Positions 1 to 8,387 of a DNA stretch of 39,279 nucleotides are shown here, piece by piece (position 1 is the first letter of the stretch; the number at the start of each line of letters is the position of its first letter). The DNA comes from Corynebacterium sp. HMSC078H07 (lineage in GTDB: Bacteria > Actinomycetota > Actinomycetes > Mycobacteriales > Mycobacteriaceae). A model generated the notes under the pieces. It worked only from the letters and a program-made list of their open reading frames with translations, did not search any database and had not been told where the DNA came from. The DNA lies in contig NZ_KV810470.1 in assembly GCF_001812805.1 (NCBI RefSeq), positions 1-39,279 on the forward strand, written 5' to 3'. The translations under genes were made by a program, and so were the position numbers.

Positions 1-147
1 GCGGTAGTGGAAGTAGGTTTCTAATACCCCCATGGCCACGAAGCTTAAAACAGGCCCAAAGGCCCCGCAACCGGAGTAGCGAAAAGCTTCCCAAAGCTCC
101 TCGGGTGTGAATTGAGTAATGCTACATTCTAAAAAGTGTTGTAACAC
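1..147 (-). other. Possible partial ORF at left edge, unidentified
   Basis: The minus strand is open from a possible GTG at 147 to the left edge. The reading includes TPEELWEAFRYSGCGAFG followed by a hydrophobic stretch ending near YFHY. I do not recognise it. No clear ribosome binding site precedes the GTG, and the frame stays open further upstream against the start of the next gene, so it may be chance. The same interval must hold the promoter of the lipoprotein gene at 181. A short dyad, GTGTT-GT-AACAC, lies at 136-147. Confidence 0.2.
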
Positions 148-180
148 ACATCTCAGTGTTGCTCTGACAGAAGGAATCTC

Positions 181-1782
181 ATGCGCACATCTCGCACTCT
201 CCGAACCGCTACCGCACTGTTGGGAGCAGTGGCACTCACTGTGCCACTGGCCGCGTGTGGCGGAAGCTCTACCGAGGCTGCCGGTGGCGATGCCATCGTC
301 CGCGTCCCCGGTACCGAGCCCCAGCAGGGGCTTATCCCTGCTATGACGAATGAGAACGGCGGCGGGCGCGTCGTCGATATGCTTTACTCGGGCCTCATCT
401 ATTACGACGCTGACGGTGAAGTCCACAATGAGATGGCGGAGTCCATTGATAAGGAAGGCGAGAAGACCTACAAGGTCACCCTCAAGCCGGACATTACCTT
501 CTCTGACGGCACGCCGGTGACGGCCGCGACATTCGTCGATACGTGGAACTATGCGGTGGCGAACGAGCAGCTCAACGAGAGCTTCTTTTCCTCCATCAAG
601 GGCTACGGCGAAGGTGTGGAGGAGATGGAGGGTCTCAAGGTCCTCGATGACCGCACCTTCACCATCGAGCTGACACAGCCGGAGAGTGACTTCCCGTCGC
701 GTCTGGGCTATAACGCCTACTTCCCGCTGCCGCCGGAAGCGCTCGAGGATCCGCAGGGCTTTGGTGAGAACCCAGTGTCTAATGGCCCGTACCGGCTCAA
801 GGAATGGAACCACAACCAGAACATTGTTCTGGAGCCGAATCCGGAATACGGCGGGGAGCGCACGCCGAAGAACGATGGCCTCGAGTTCGTCTTCTACGCC
901 GACAGCGGTGCCTCCTACATGGACCTGCTCTCCAATAACCTCGATGTGTTGGAGGCAATCCCGTCTTCGGCATTCGGCAATTACGAGCAGGACTTGGGCG
1001 AGCGCCAGGAAACGAAGCCGGCTGCTACTTACCTAGAGATGTCCATCCACGTGGACACCCCGCACTTCAGTGGCGAGGAAGGCGCTTTGCGTCGCCGTGC
1101 GGTGTCGATGGCTATCAACCGCGAGGAAATCGCGAAGACCATCTTCCACGGCACCCGCACACCAGCCCGCGAGTTCACGTCGCCAGTGCTCACCGGCTAT
1201 AGCGACAGCCTGCCAGGCTCGGAGAATCTGGACTTTAACCCCGAGGAAGCCAAGAAGCTGTGGGCCGAGGCCGACAAGAAGTACGGCGCCTTCGAAGACA
1301 CCTTCCCCATCAACTACAACACCGATGGTGATAACAAGGATTGGGCCGATGCCGTGGCCAATAGCATCAGCAATACCTTGGGTATCCGAGCCGTGGGTAA
1401 CCCTTATCCGGACTTTAAGTCCTTCCGTGAGGCCTACCGTGCTGAACGCATGGACGGTGCCTACCGCACCGCGTGGTTCGCGGACTATCCGTCGATGGGC
1501 AACTTCCTCGGCCCGAACTTCACCACGGGCGTGGCCTCCAATGACTCGAAGTACTCCAACCCGGAGTTCGATGAGCTCATCGTCAAAGCCAATGGCGCTA
1601 ATTCCCCGGAGGAAGCCGCCAAGCTCTATAACCAGGCCCAGGAGTTGCTCCTGCGTGACCTTCCTGCCATTCCGCTCTTCTACCCGAACGTCGTCGGCGG
1701 ATGGTCGGAGAACGTCAGCAACGTGACCTTCAACTGGAAGTCCCTGCCGGTTTACTACGAGATCGAGAAAACAGCTCAGTAA
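181..1782 (+). CDS. Oligopeptide/dipeptide ABC transporter substrate-binding lipoprotein (SBP family 5)
   Basis: This is a 533-residue extracytoplasmic solute-binding protein of the OppA/DppA type (SBP_bac_5). The N-terminus is a lipoprotein signal: a basic start (RTSRTLR), a hydrophobic core and the lipobox LAAC with the acylated cysteine at residue 26. The mature protein therefore sits on the outer face of the membrane. The family pattern is visible in DITFSDGTPVTAATFVDTWNY (about residues 100-120) and in the later NPEYGG and RRRAVSMAINRE segments. Length is normal for the family. The ATG follows an AGAAGGA site with good spacing. No permease or ATPase gene is adjacent, so it is an orphan binding protein, or its partners lie outside the window. 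The ligand is most likely a peptide; a specific substrate cannot be read from sequence. Confidence 0.93.
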   Translation: MRTSRTLRTATALLGAVALTVPLAACGGSSTEAAGGDAIVRVPGTEPQQGLIPAMTNENGGGRVVDMLYSGLIYYDADGEVHNEMAESIDKEGEKTYKVTLKPDITFSDGTPVTAATFVDTWNYAVANEQLNESFFSSIKGYGEGVEEMEGLKVLDDRTFTIELTQPESDFPSRLGYNAYFPLPPEALEDPQGFGENPVSNGPYRLKEWNHNQNIVLEPNPEYGGERTPKNDGLEFVFYADSGASYMDLLSNNLDVLEAIPSSAFGNYEQDLGERQETKPAATYLEMSIHVDTPHFSGEEGALRRRAVSMAINREEIAKTIFHGTRTPAREFTSPVLTGYSDSLPGSENLDFNPEEAKKLWAEADKKYGAFEDTFPINYNTDGDNKDWADAVANSISNTLGIRAVGNPYPDFKSFREAYRAERMDGAYRTAWFADYPSMGNFLGPNFTTGVASNDSKYSNPEFDELIVKANGANSPEEAAKLYNQAQELLLRDLPAIPLFYPNVVGGWSENVSNVTFNWKSLPVYYEIEKTAQ

Positions 1783-1793
1783 TCATCGTCTAC

Positions 1794-1818
1794 AGTACGG
1801 AGGTATGACCTCCGTACT
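1794..1818 (+). promoter_or_regulatory. Perfect 25-bp palindrome centred on the arsC start codon
   Basis: AGTACGGAGGT (1794-1804) is followed by ATG (1805-1807, the arsC start) and then ACCTCCGTACT (1808-1818), an exact reverse complement of the left arm. A run of five T follows (1818-1822). As RNA it would be a GC-rich hairpin with the start codon in the loop and the GGAGG inside the stem, and the U run makes it terminator-like for the upstream gene. As DNA it is a good repressor operator. A -10-like TACAGT (1791-1796) ends 8 nt before the ATG, which fits a leaderless arsC message. The arms are certain; the role is inferred. Confidence 0.7.
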
Positions 1819-2197
1819 TTTTCTCTGCAACACCAACCGTGGCAAGTCTCAGATGGCTGCCGCTCTAGCCAAGAAGCACGCGCCGGATTGGGAGATTTAT
1901 TCTGCTGGCGTGCAAACCACCGAGCAGCACCGTGAGCAGGGCGTGAATGCCGAGGCGCGGGCCTCTCTGACAAAGGTCGGCGCGGACATGTCAGGAACGC
2001 CGACGCTGCTTGATGCCGAACTCGCGTCTTCGGTGGATCACGTCATCATCGTCGGTGATGCCGACTATGACGGAGTGGCTGAGCGTTGGGAGATTGAGGA
2101 CCCGTCCGTGCGTGGCCTAGAGGGAGATGAGCGTATGGATGCGCTGCGCGATGACATTGATGCTCGCGTAAGAGCTTTCCTTGATGCTCACGCGTAG
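1805..2197 (+). CDS. arsC: Arsenate reductase, low-molecular-weight tyrosine phosphatase fold (mycothiol-dependent type)
   Basis: This is a 130-residue cytoplasmic protein of the LMW-PTP/ArsC fold. It starts MTSVLFLCNTNRGKSQMAAA, with the phosphate/arsenate-binding loop C8-N-T-N-R-G-K14-S. The usual CX5R arginine is replaced by lysine, as I recall for the C. glutamicum ArsC1/ArsC2 arsenate reductases that form an arseno-mycothiol adduct and rely on mycothiol and mycoredoxin rather than thioredoxin. The general-acid loop is present as EDPSVRG, with Asp at about residue 98. The start agrees with relatives, which also place the cysteine at residue 8. GGAGG lies only 1 nt from the ATG and is buried in the palindrome described separately. 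No arsR or arsenite exporter is adjacent. A role on another phosphate ester cannot be excluded. Confidence 0.85.
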   Translation: MTSVLFLCNTNRGKSQMAAALAKKHAPDWEIYSAGVQTTEQHREQGVNAEARASLTKVGADMSGTPTLLDAELASSVDHVIIVGDADYDGVAERWEIEDPSVRGLEGDERMDALRDDIDARVRAFLDAHA

Positions 2198-2210
2198 GAC
2201 TGAAAACTGA

Positions 2211-2281
2211 AACTGCCTGATCTGCCAAAAGTAGGGGCTGGAATTCGATCCCAGCGGTGATCTTTGGCGGATCGGGCAGTT
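2211..2281. repeat. Long inverted repeat with internal hairpin between arsC and glgB
   Basis: AACTGCCTGATCTGCCAAA (2211-2229) pairs with TTTGGCGGATCGGGCAGTT (2263-2281) over 19 positions. The only two departures are T-G oppositions, which become G-U wobbles in plus-strand RNA. The 33-nt loop contains a second small stem, GCTGG (2237-2241) with CCAGC (2251-2255). No T run follows on either strand, so this is not a standard terminator. It lies in the gap between convergent arsC and glgB and could be a folded RNA element or a small mobile palindromic repeat. Confidence 0.7.
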
Positions 2282-2318
2282 GTGTCTCTCAGGCCTTGCT
2301 TGCGATGAGCGTGAGCAC

Positions 2319-2339
2319 GCGCCGAGCCAGGCTCGGCGC
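2319..2339. other. Perfect GC-rich hairpin between convergent genes
   Basis: GCGCCGAGCC (2319-2328), one A, then GGCTCGGCGC (2330-2339) form a perfect inverted repeat 14 nt beyond the glgB stop. It lacks a T run on both strands. It could still pause or end transcription arriving from either of the convergent genes. Confidence 0.55.
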
Positions 2340-2353
2340 CTAGGCCACTCAGC

Positions 2354-4474
2354 TTAGCCGCGGAAGGCATACCACTGCACCGAGTTGGCCGGCAGGTGCA
2401 GCTGTACGTGGTTGCCTTCGGAGCGCACGCGGTGGGCAAGGTCGTTGCCAGCGCCCTGGTAGACGGCGTCGTCGGTGTTGATGACTAGCTCCCACTCGCC
2501 ATCGCGCGGCACCCAGAGGTCATAGTTGGGTACCGAGCTGCCGGAGAGGTTGCACACCGCGAGAAGGGCGGAGCCGTCCTTGCCGTAGCGCACATAGCCC
2601 AACATGTTGTTGTTGGAGTCATCCGCCTTGACCCATTGGAATCCGTCCTGAGTGTAATCCTGCGACCACAGCGCTGGGTGTTGCTTGTACACCACGTTGA
2701 GATCACGCACGAGGCGCTTGATGCCGTGGTGCCACTCATTGCCCCAGCCTTCCAGGTTGGACCAGTCCACGGAGTTGCCCTCAGACCACTCGGTGGTTTG
2801 GCCGAACTCCTGTCCCATGAACATCAGCTGCTTGCCGGGGTGGGAGAACATGTAGCCGTAGAGGGCACGCAGGCCAGCGGCCTTATTCCAGTCATCGCCC
2901 GGCATACGCTCCCACAGGGAGCCCTTGCCGTGGACAACCTCATCGTGGCTAAACGGCAGCACGTAGCGCTCGGAGTAGGCGTAGACCATGGAGAAGGTCA
3001 GCTCACCGTGGTGGTAGCGGCGGTGGATGGGCTCGTGCTTGAAGTACTCCAAGGTGTCGTTCATCCAGCCCATGTTCCACTTCAGGTTAAAGCCAAGGCC
3101 ACCCTCATGAGTCGGTGCGGTAACACCTGGCCAGGAGGTGGATTCCTCCGCAATGGTGAGCACGCCCGGGTGGGTTCGGTTGAGGGTAGCGTTGGTTTCC
3201 TGGAGGAATTGGACCGCTTCAAGGTTCTCGCGGCCGCCGTAGATGTTGGGCAGCCATTCATCGCGGGAGTAGTCCAAATAGAGCATGGAAGCTACCGCGT
3301 CGACACGCAGGCCGTCGATGTGGAATTCCTCCGCCCAGTAAAGCGCATTGGCCACGAGGAAGTTGCGGACCTCGTTGCGGCCGAAGTCGAAGACGTAGGT
3401 GCCCCAGTCTGCCTGCTCGCCGCGGCGTGGGTCGGGGTGCTCGTAGAGCGCCTGGCCGTCGAAGCGGCCGAGTGCCCATTCATCCTTGGGGAAGTGGGCG
3501 GGGACCCAGTCGATGATGACGCCGATGCCGGCCGTGTGCAGGTCATTGATGAGCGCGCGCAGCTCGTCCGGGGAGCCCCAGCGGGCAGACGGAGCGTAGT
3601 AGCCCGACACCTGGTATCCCCAGGAACCGCCGAAGGGGTGCTCGGCCACGGGCAGCATTTCCACGTGGGTAAAGCCGTGCTCGAGAAGATAGGGGATGAG
3701 TTCCTCGCGCAGGGTGGTGTAGTTGGCGCCGATCTTCCAAGAGCCGACGTGCAGCTCGTAGACGCTCATGGGCACATCGAGGTCATCGTTGCGCTGGGCC
3801 ATCCACTCGTCATCGGACCATGCAAACTCGGACTTCGTTACGACGGAAGCCGTCTCCGGCGGGGCAATGGTGCGCTTGGCCAGGGGATCGGCCTTATCGA
3901 TGCGCGGCGAATTCTTGCCATGTACGGCGAACTTATAGCGCTCGCCTTCACCGACGCCCGGGATAAAGACCTCCCAGATACCGGTGGAGCCCAGGCTACG
4001 CATGGGGAATTGGGTAGGGTTCCAGCCGCAGAAGTCACCGACAACGGCAACACCTTCCGCATTCGGGGCCCACACGGCAAAAGCAGTACCGGTGACCGTA
4101 CCCATGTCGGTGGTGTAGGTCTTGAGGTTGGCGCCGAGGACGTCCCACAGACGCTCATGGCGGCCCTCACCAATGAGGTGCTGGTCCAAGGTTCCCAGGG
4201 TGGGCAGGAAGTGGTAGCCATCGGCCACCTCAACAGCGGGCTGACCAGGGTAGGTAATGCGCAGGCGGTAGTCGGATTCAACCGCCAGCGGGGCCTCCCA
4301 GATGTCATCGCCGACCTGGGTCATGGCGATGGTCTCCGTCGCGGTGACGAGCTCGACGGCTTCGGCACCGGGGCGGCGGGTGCGGACGGTTCCTTGATGC
4401 CACCCATAAAAATCATGGGGAGCATGGTGGCGGCAGGAATTGAGACGTTCACGATCGGTGGCCGGGATGTTCAT
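2354..4474 (-). CDS. glgB: 1,4-alpha-glucan branching enzyme
   Basis: This GH13 enzyme (about 706 residues from the ATG at 4474) moves alpha-1,4 chains to alpha-1,6 branch points in glycogen or capsular alpha-glucan. Reading from that start, an N-terminal CBM48-like part includes YKFAVHGKN. The catalytic barrel then shows [20 protein letters not shown] (nucleophile Asp about 392), [10 protein letters not shown] (acid/base Glu about 443) and FSHDEVVHG (transition-state Asp about 511). A C-terminal beta domain ends WYAFRG. Length and motifs are those of a full enzyme. The frame also opens at a TTG at 4483, preceded by AGGT; either start is possible. It lies 48 nt downstream of glgE on the same strand, and the two are probably co-transcribed, so GlgB would branch the chains that GlgE extends. 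Confidence 0.96.
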   Translation of the reverse strand: MNIPATDRERLNSCRHHAPHDFYGWHQGTVRTRRPGAEAVELVTATETIAMTQVGDDIWEAPLAVESDYRLRITYPGQPAVEVADGYHFLPTLGTLDQHLIGEGRHERLWDVLGANLKTYTTDMGTVTGTAFAVWAPNAEGVAVVGDFCGWNPTQFPMRSLGSTGIWEVFIPGVGEGERYKFAVHGKNSPRIDKADPLAKRTIAPPETASVVTKSEFAWSDDEWMAQRNDDLDVPMSVYELHVGSWKIGANYTTLREELIPYLLEHGFTHVEMLPVAEHPFGGSWGYQVSGYYAPSARWGSPDELRALINDLHTAGIGVIIDWVPAHFPKDEWALGRFDGQALYEHPDPRRGEQADWGTYVFDFGRNEVRNFLVANALYWAEEFHIDGLRVDAVASMLYLDYSRDEWLPNIYGGRENLEAVQFLQETNATLNRTHPGVLTIAEESTSWPGVTAPTHEGGLGFNLKWNMGWMNDTLEYFKHEPIHRRYHHGELTFSMVYAYSERYVLPFSHDEVVHGKGSLWERMPGDDWNKAAGLRALYGYMFSHPGKQLMFMGQEFGQTTEWSEGNSVDWSNLEGWGNEWHHGIKRLVRDLNVVYKQHPALWSQDYTQDGFQWVKADDSNNNMLGYVRYGKDGSALLAVCNLSGSSVPNYDLWVPRDGEWELVINTDDAVYQGAGNDLAHRVRSEGNHVQLHLPANSVQWYAFRG

Positions 4475-4522
4475 AATGACCAAATTACCTAACTCTCGTC
4501 ACCCGCGCGGGCCAAAAGACAA

Positions 4523-6529
4523 CTAGGGGCGGTAGTCCTCCACACGGCGCCAGGCCAGCTGCTCCTGCAGGTCATGGTCGGCAGGAGGCAGGATGAAGAC
4601 ATGGGCGACGTCGCGAAGCGGCTCGAGGCGCACAAAGTTGCGGTCGGACCACTCGTAGGCCGAGCCACTAATGGCATCCTGGACAGTGAAGTGGTCACCC
4701 GGGTGGCGGCCCACGGCCTTGAGATCCAGGTAGACCGTGGCCTCCTGAGCATTGCGCGGATCGAGATTCACCACGACCAAAACCACGTTACCGGTCGCGG
4801 CATCCGCCTTGGAGTAGGCGATGATGGCCTCGTTATCTGTGTTGTGGAAGCGCAGCGTACGCAGCTGCTGCAGTGCCGGATTCTCACGGCGGATGAGGTT
4901 GAGCAGGCGGATATAGGATTCCAGGGAGTCACCGGACTTGATGGCTGCCTGGAAGTCACGGGGTCGCAGCTCGTACTTCTCCGAGTCGAGATATTCCTCG
5001 CTGCCCGGCTTCACGGCTTGGTGCTCGTAGAGCTCGAAACCGGAATAGACACCCCACAGCGGGGAAAGCGTGGCTGCCAACGTAGCGCGGATGGCAAACA
5101 TGGCGCGCCCGCCGGTCTGGAGAGACTCGTGGAGAATGTCCGGGGTATTGACAAAGAGGTTGGGGCGGCAAATATCGGCCTGTTCCACGTGCATCTCCGC
5201 GAACTTCGTCAGGTCATACTTGGAGGTCTGCCACGTGAAGTAGGTGTAGGACTGCGTAAAGCCGGCCTTAGCCAAACCGAAGAGGCGTGGGGCGCGGGTA
5301 AAGGCCTCGGAAAGGAAGATGACCTCCGGGTGGGTCACATGCACCTTGGAAATAAGCCAGTTCCAGAAGTTGGTGGGCTTGGTATGTGGGTTGTCCACGC
5401 GGAAGGTGGTGACACCGGCTTCGACCCAAATCATGACGATGCGATAAATCTCCGCGTAGATGGCGTCCGGGTCGTTATCGAAGTTCAGCGGGTAGATGTC
5501 CTGGTATTTCTTGGGTGGGTTTTCGGCGTAGGCAATGGTGCCGTCGGCAAGCACGGTGAAAAACTCCGGATTGCTCTTCGCCCACGGGTGATCCGGGGAG
5601 GCCTGGAGCGCCAGGTCGAGGGCGACTTCGAGGCCCAATTCCTCGGCCTTCTTCACCAAGGCCTTGAAGTCCTCCATCGTGCCCAGTTCCGGGTGAGTGG
5701 TGGAATGATCCTGGATGGCCCACGGTGAGCCGACATCGCCGGGCTCAGCCACAACGGAGTTGTTCTTGCCCTTGCGGTGCACCTTGCCAATGGGGTGAAT
5801 CGGCGGGAAGTACACGGTGTCAAAACCCATGGCTGCCACGCGCTCGAGTGCCCGAGCGGTGGTCTCAAAGGTGCCGTGCACCGGGTTGCCCTCGGCGTCC
5901 CACCCACCCGTGGAGCGCGGGAAGAGCTCATACCAAGAGTTAAACAGCGCATCGCGGCGCTCCACGAGGACTTCGTGGATGTCACCTTCCACGAGGAGGT
6001 GGCGCAGTGGGTGGTGGTGCAGAATCTCAGCGACCTCATCAGAAAGCGCGGTACGCACGCGCTTATCGACGTCCCCCTGCTCGTCCCGCAGCGCCTTCGA
6101 TGCCTTAAACAGCAGCTCAGCCTTCTCGCTCGGGCTTTGAAGTGCGGCTTCTTCGAAGAGCTCCGCGCCATGGAGAAGATCGTTGTTGAGCTCGCGAGCC
6201 GATTGGCCGGCTTCCATCTTCTTGGTGACGGCATTGCGCCACGTGGCCATGGGATCAGACCAGGCATCGACGCGGAAGAACCAGCGGCCCGGGGTAGCAG
6301 GGGTAAAGACACCATGGACGCGATCCTGGTTATCCGGATCCACTGTCATTGTGACGGAGGAGGTGGAGGGGGATTCGGTGTTCCATACCGACAGGGTTGC
6401 GGCAACGGCGTCGTGGCCCTCGCGCCATACCAATGCGGTGACGGGGATAACCTCGCCGACTACGGCTTTCGAGGCTACGTTTCCAGAAAGAGAAGGGCGG
6501 ACATCGTCGATACCAAGGCGTTGAGTCAT
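4523..6529 (-). CDS. glgE: Alpha-1,4-glucan:maltose-1-phosphate maltosyltransferase
   Basis: GlgE (GH13_3) transfers maltosyl units from alpha-maltose-1-phosphate to the non-reducing end of alpha-1,4-glucan in the cytoplasm. From the ATG at 6529 the protein has 668 residues and begins MTQRLGIDDVRP, the family's usual opening. The N-terminal beta-sandwich is followed by the helical insert around LNNDLLHGAELFEEA, then the barrel with YFPPIHPIGK, TTFRVDNPHTKP (nucleophile Asp about 379) and VIFLSEAFTR (acid/base Glu about 408). The end is WRRVEDYRP. The frame extends upstream to 6562, but that stretch carries tandem dyad repeats that look like operators. A -10-like TATTCT (minus strand, 6541-6536) lies 6 nt before the ATG, with no Shine-Dalgarno site, so a leaderless message is likely. 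glgB follows directly. Confidence 0.95.
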   Translation of the reverse strand: MTQRLGIDDVRPSLSGNVASKAVVGEVIPVTALVWREGHDAVAATLSVWNTESPSTSSVTMTVDPDNQDRVHGVFTPATPGRWFFRVDAWSDPMATWRNAVTKKMEAGQSARELNNDLLHGAELFEEAALQSPSEKAELLFKASKALRDEQGDVDKRVRTALSDEVAEILHHHPLRHLLVEGDIHEVLVERRDALFNSWYELFPRSTGGWDAEGNPVHGTFETTARALERVAAMGFDTVYFPPIHPIGKVHRKGKNNSVVAEPGDVGSPWAIQDHSTTHPELGTMEDFKALVKKAEELGLEVALDLALQASPDHPWAKSNPEFFTVLADGTIAYAENPPKKYQDIYPLNFDNDPDAIYAEIYRIVMIWVEAGVTTFRVDNPHTKPTNFWNWLISKVHVTHPEVIFLSEAFTRAPRLFGLAKAGFTQSYTYFTWQTSKYDLTKFAEMHVEQADICRPNLFVNTPDILHESLQTGGRAMFAIRATLAATLSPLWGVYSGFELYEHQAVKPGSEEYLDSEKYELRPRDFQAAIKSGDSLESYIRLLNLIRRENPALQQLRTLRFHNTDNEAIIAYSKADAATGNVVLVVVNLDPRNAQEATVYLDLKAVGRHPGDHFTVQDAISGSAYEWSDRNFVRLEPLRDVAHVFILPPADHDLQEQLAWRRVEDYRP

Positions 6530-6549
6530 GCCCATAGAATAATGCAGCT

Positions 6550-6589
6550 GTGCCAGTTTCACCGGGGAAGACTGTGTCAGTTACACCGG
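6550..6589. promoter_or_regulatory. Tandem dyad repeats between glgE and the divergent ABC gene
   Basis: GTGCCAGTTTCACCGG (6550-6565) is repeated as GTGTCAGTTACACCGG (6574-6589), 14 of 16 bases identical and 24 bp apart start to start. Each copy is itself a dyad of the form GTG-N7-CAC. They lie just upstream of the proposed glgE -10 hexamer and also upstream of the divergent ABC gene, so they could be a shared two-site operator. The regulator is unknown. Confidence 0.5.
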
Positions 6590-6620
6590 CGACGGAAAAT
6601 ATCGGCCACAATGGGGGATT

Positions 6621-7460
6621 GTGAACACTCCTGAGCAAACTGGCGATATGAACCTAGAGAACCAGCCCACCGATGAGGACTGGCTCATCGATTTCCGCGG
6701 CGTCGAGCTGCGCCGAGGCGGCAATACCCTCGTCGGCCCCGTTGACTGGCAGGTTGAGCTCGATGAGCGGTGGGTCATCATCGGGCCCAATGGCGCGGGC
6801 AAGACCTCGCTCGTGCGCATGGCCGCTGCTGAGGAATTCCCGTCTGCGGGCGTGGCCTACCTCATGGGCGAGCGCATCGGCAAGACCGATATGCGCGATC
6901 TCCGCGCGGCTATCGGCATTTCCTCAGCCGCCGTGCAGCACCGCATTCCCGATGGCGAACGCGTCGATGACCTCGTGGTGTCCGCCGGCTATGCTGTCCT
7001 GGGCCGCTGGCGCGAGAACTACCAGGACATGGACTTCTCCCGGGCCGATGACATCTTGGCCCAGGTCGGAGCTTCCCACCTGTCCAAGCGGACGTGGGGA
7101 ACGCTGTCCGAAGGCGAGAAGAAGCGCGTCATCTTAGCCCGCGCGCTCATGTCTAACCCAGAGCTTCTCATTCTGGATGAACCTTCCGCCGGGATGGACT
7201 TGGGTGGCCGCGAGGACCTCGTGGGTTATCTGGGTGACTTGGCCCTAGACCCGGATGCCCCTGCCATCGTCATGATTACTCACCACGTCGAGGAAATCCC
7301 TTACGGGTTTACGCATGCGATGATCCTGGATGAGGGTAGAGTCGTGGCCAAAGGGCTCATCAATACGGTGCTCACATCGGAGAACCTCTCCACGGCCTTC
7401 CACCAGCCCATCCAGGTGGACCGAATCGGGGAGAGGTACTTCGCCCGCCGTATTCGATAA
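6621..7460 (+). CDS. ABC transporter ATP-binding protein
   Basis: This is a 279-residue single ABC ATPase domain. Walker A is GPNGAGKTS (residues 55-63), the signature is LSEGEKKR (162-169), Walker B is LLILDEPSAG (182-191), and the switch histidine lies in TIVMITHH-like ITHHVEE (His 221/222). There is no membrane segment, and no permease gene is adjacent. It resembles the mycobacterial ATPase at the head of the same gene series (Rv3041c as I recall), whose substrate is unknown. The start is GTG 6621 behind GGGGGA; an in-frame ATG at 6648 is an alternative. It opens a plus-strand series that runs through the cysteine desulfurase. It may be a cytosolic ABC protein rather than a transporter part. 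Confidence 0.9.
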   Translation: MNTPEQTGDMNLENQPTDEDWLIDFRGVELRRGGNTLVGPVDWQVELDERWVIIGPNGAGKTSLVRMAAAEEFPSAGVAYLMGERIGKTDMRDLRAAIGISSAAVQHRIPDGERVDDLVVSAGYAVLGRWRENYQDMDFSRADDILAQVGASHLSKRTWGTLSEGEKKRVILARALMSNPELLILDEPSAGMDLGGREDLVGYLGDLALDPDAPAIVMITHHVEEIPYGFTHAMILDEGRVVAKGLINTVLTSENLSTAFHQPIQVDRIGERYFARRIR

Positions 7461-7486
7461 GCCACCCAAGCCCTTGACAGCAGCCC

Positions 7487-7510
7487 TTGATAGCGCGTGC
7501 GCGATATCAA
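7487..7510. promoter_or_regulatory. Imperfect dyad upstream of the NUDIX gene
   Basis: TTGATA (7487-7492) and TATCAA (7505-7510) flank CGCG-TG-CGCG, giving a 24-bp dyad with four unmatched positions. It sits in the 66-bp gap before the NUDIX start at 7527. It could be an operator or a short RNA hairpin. A TTGACA-like hexamer lies at 7474-7479 with no well-placed -10. Confidence 0.35.
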
Positions 7511-7526
7511 TAACACGGAAAGTTGC

Positions 7527-8354
7527 ATGAGCCAGCCCGATCACGACGCCCTGGATGCCATCGATAGTGGCGACACCACCGGCTTCAACGGCGCGCGCTT
7601 GGCCGCAACCGTCCTCCTTCTTCGCGATAGCCCCGACGGCATCCAGGTGTGGATTCAAGAACGCGTCCACACCATGCGCAATTACCCCGGGCACGTCGTC
7701 TTTCCCGGCGGGGGAGTAGACCCCCGCGATTTCCCACCCCGCTCCTGGGATTCCGGCGAGCTATGGGCTGGGCGCTCGGTAGTCTCCATAGCGCGGCGCA
7801 TGGGCGTAACGAAGTACAAAGCCCATGCCCTCGTCTTCGCCGCCGCACGCGAGCTCTTCGAAGAATCCGGCACGCTGCTTGCCATCCGTGACGACGGCAT
7901 CGTCTCCGATGCTTCCCGCTATCACCGCGAACGCGAACTGCTGGAAACTCACGCCATCTCGTTTACAGAGTTCCTCTCCCACAACGGAATGCGCGTCGAT
8001 GCCGACATGCTCCTGCCGTGGTCGCGCTGGGCAGGGGAAGTTAAGAACCAGTGGTTCGACACGTTCTTCTTCATTGGCGTGTTGCCAGAAGGCCAAGAAC
8101 CCGATGGCGATACCGGTGAGGCCGACGATGCCGGATGGTTCGACCCACAGCTCGTCCTCGACGGCTGGCGCGCCGGGCTCGTTCGCCTCGCTATTCCCAC
8201 CTGGGCGCAGCTCAAGCGCCTAGCTTCTTACCGAAGCGTGCAGGAGGTCATGGATGACGCCTCTTTCTCCGACCTGCGCCCCATCATCGGTGACCCCGAA
8301 GACGATGAACGCTACCGCGAATTCTTCACCACCTTTCCCGTAAACCGCATCTAG
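7527..8354 (+). CDS. NUDIX hydrolase (NUDT19/CoA-pyrophosphatase-like)
   Basis: This is a 275-residue protein with an N-terminal TVLLLRDSPDGIQVWIQER strand pair, then VVFPGGGVDPRD and, after an insertion of about 35 residues, AARELFEESGTLLA. The latter carries the metal-binding REXXEEXG core at residues 108-115. The long insertion between GGG and RE is typical of the NUDT19/COG0494 subgroup, which hydrolyses nucleoside-diphosphate-linked compounds such as CoA or acyl-CoA. The substrate cannot be assigned from sequence. The frame is open from a GTG at 7497, but ATG 7527 has a well-placed GGAAAG and is preferred. The position between an ABC ATPase and a THUMP-like methyltransferase matches the mycobacterial order. 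Confidence 0.9.
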   Translation: MSQPDHDALDAIDSGDTTGFNGARLAATVLLLRDSPDGIQVWIQERVHTMRNYPGHVVFPGGGVDPRDFPPRSWDSGELWAGRSVVSIARRMGVTKYKAHALVFAAARELFEESGTLLAIRDDGIVSDASRYHRERELLETHAISFTEFLSHNGMRVDADMLLPWSRWAGEVKNQWFDTFFFIGVLPEGQEPDGDTGEADDAGWFDPQLVLDGWRAGLVRLAIPTWAQLKRLASYRSVQEVMDDASFSDLRPIIGDPEDDERYREFFTTFPVNRI

Positions 8355-8387
8355 ACCGGCTTTGAGAACAATCCTTAAGAACGCACC

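Noticed and set aside
2231..2260. tRNA T-arm-like sequence (TTCGAT flanked by a stem)
   Set aside because: No matching acceptor, D-arm or anticodon arm at the right distance on either strand.
2636..4492. 618-codon open frame on the plus strand
   Set aside because: Antisense shadow of glgB, with no family motif; the GC-rich third positions of glgB keep the frame open.
4574..5728. 384-codon open frame on the plus strand
   Set aside because: Antisense shadow of glgE.
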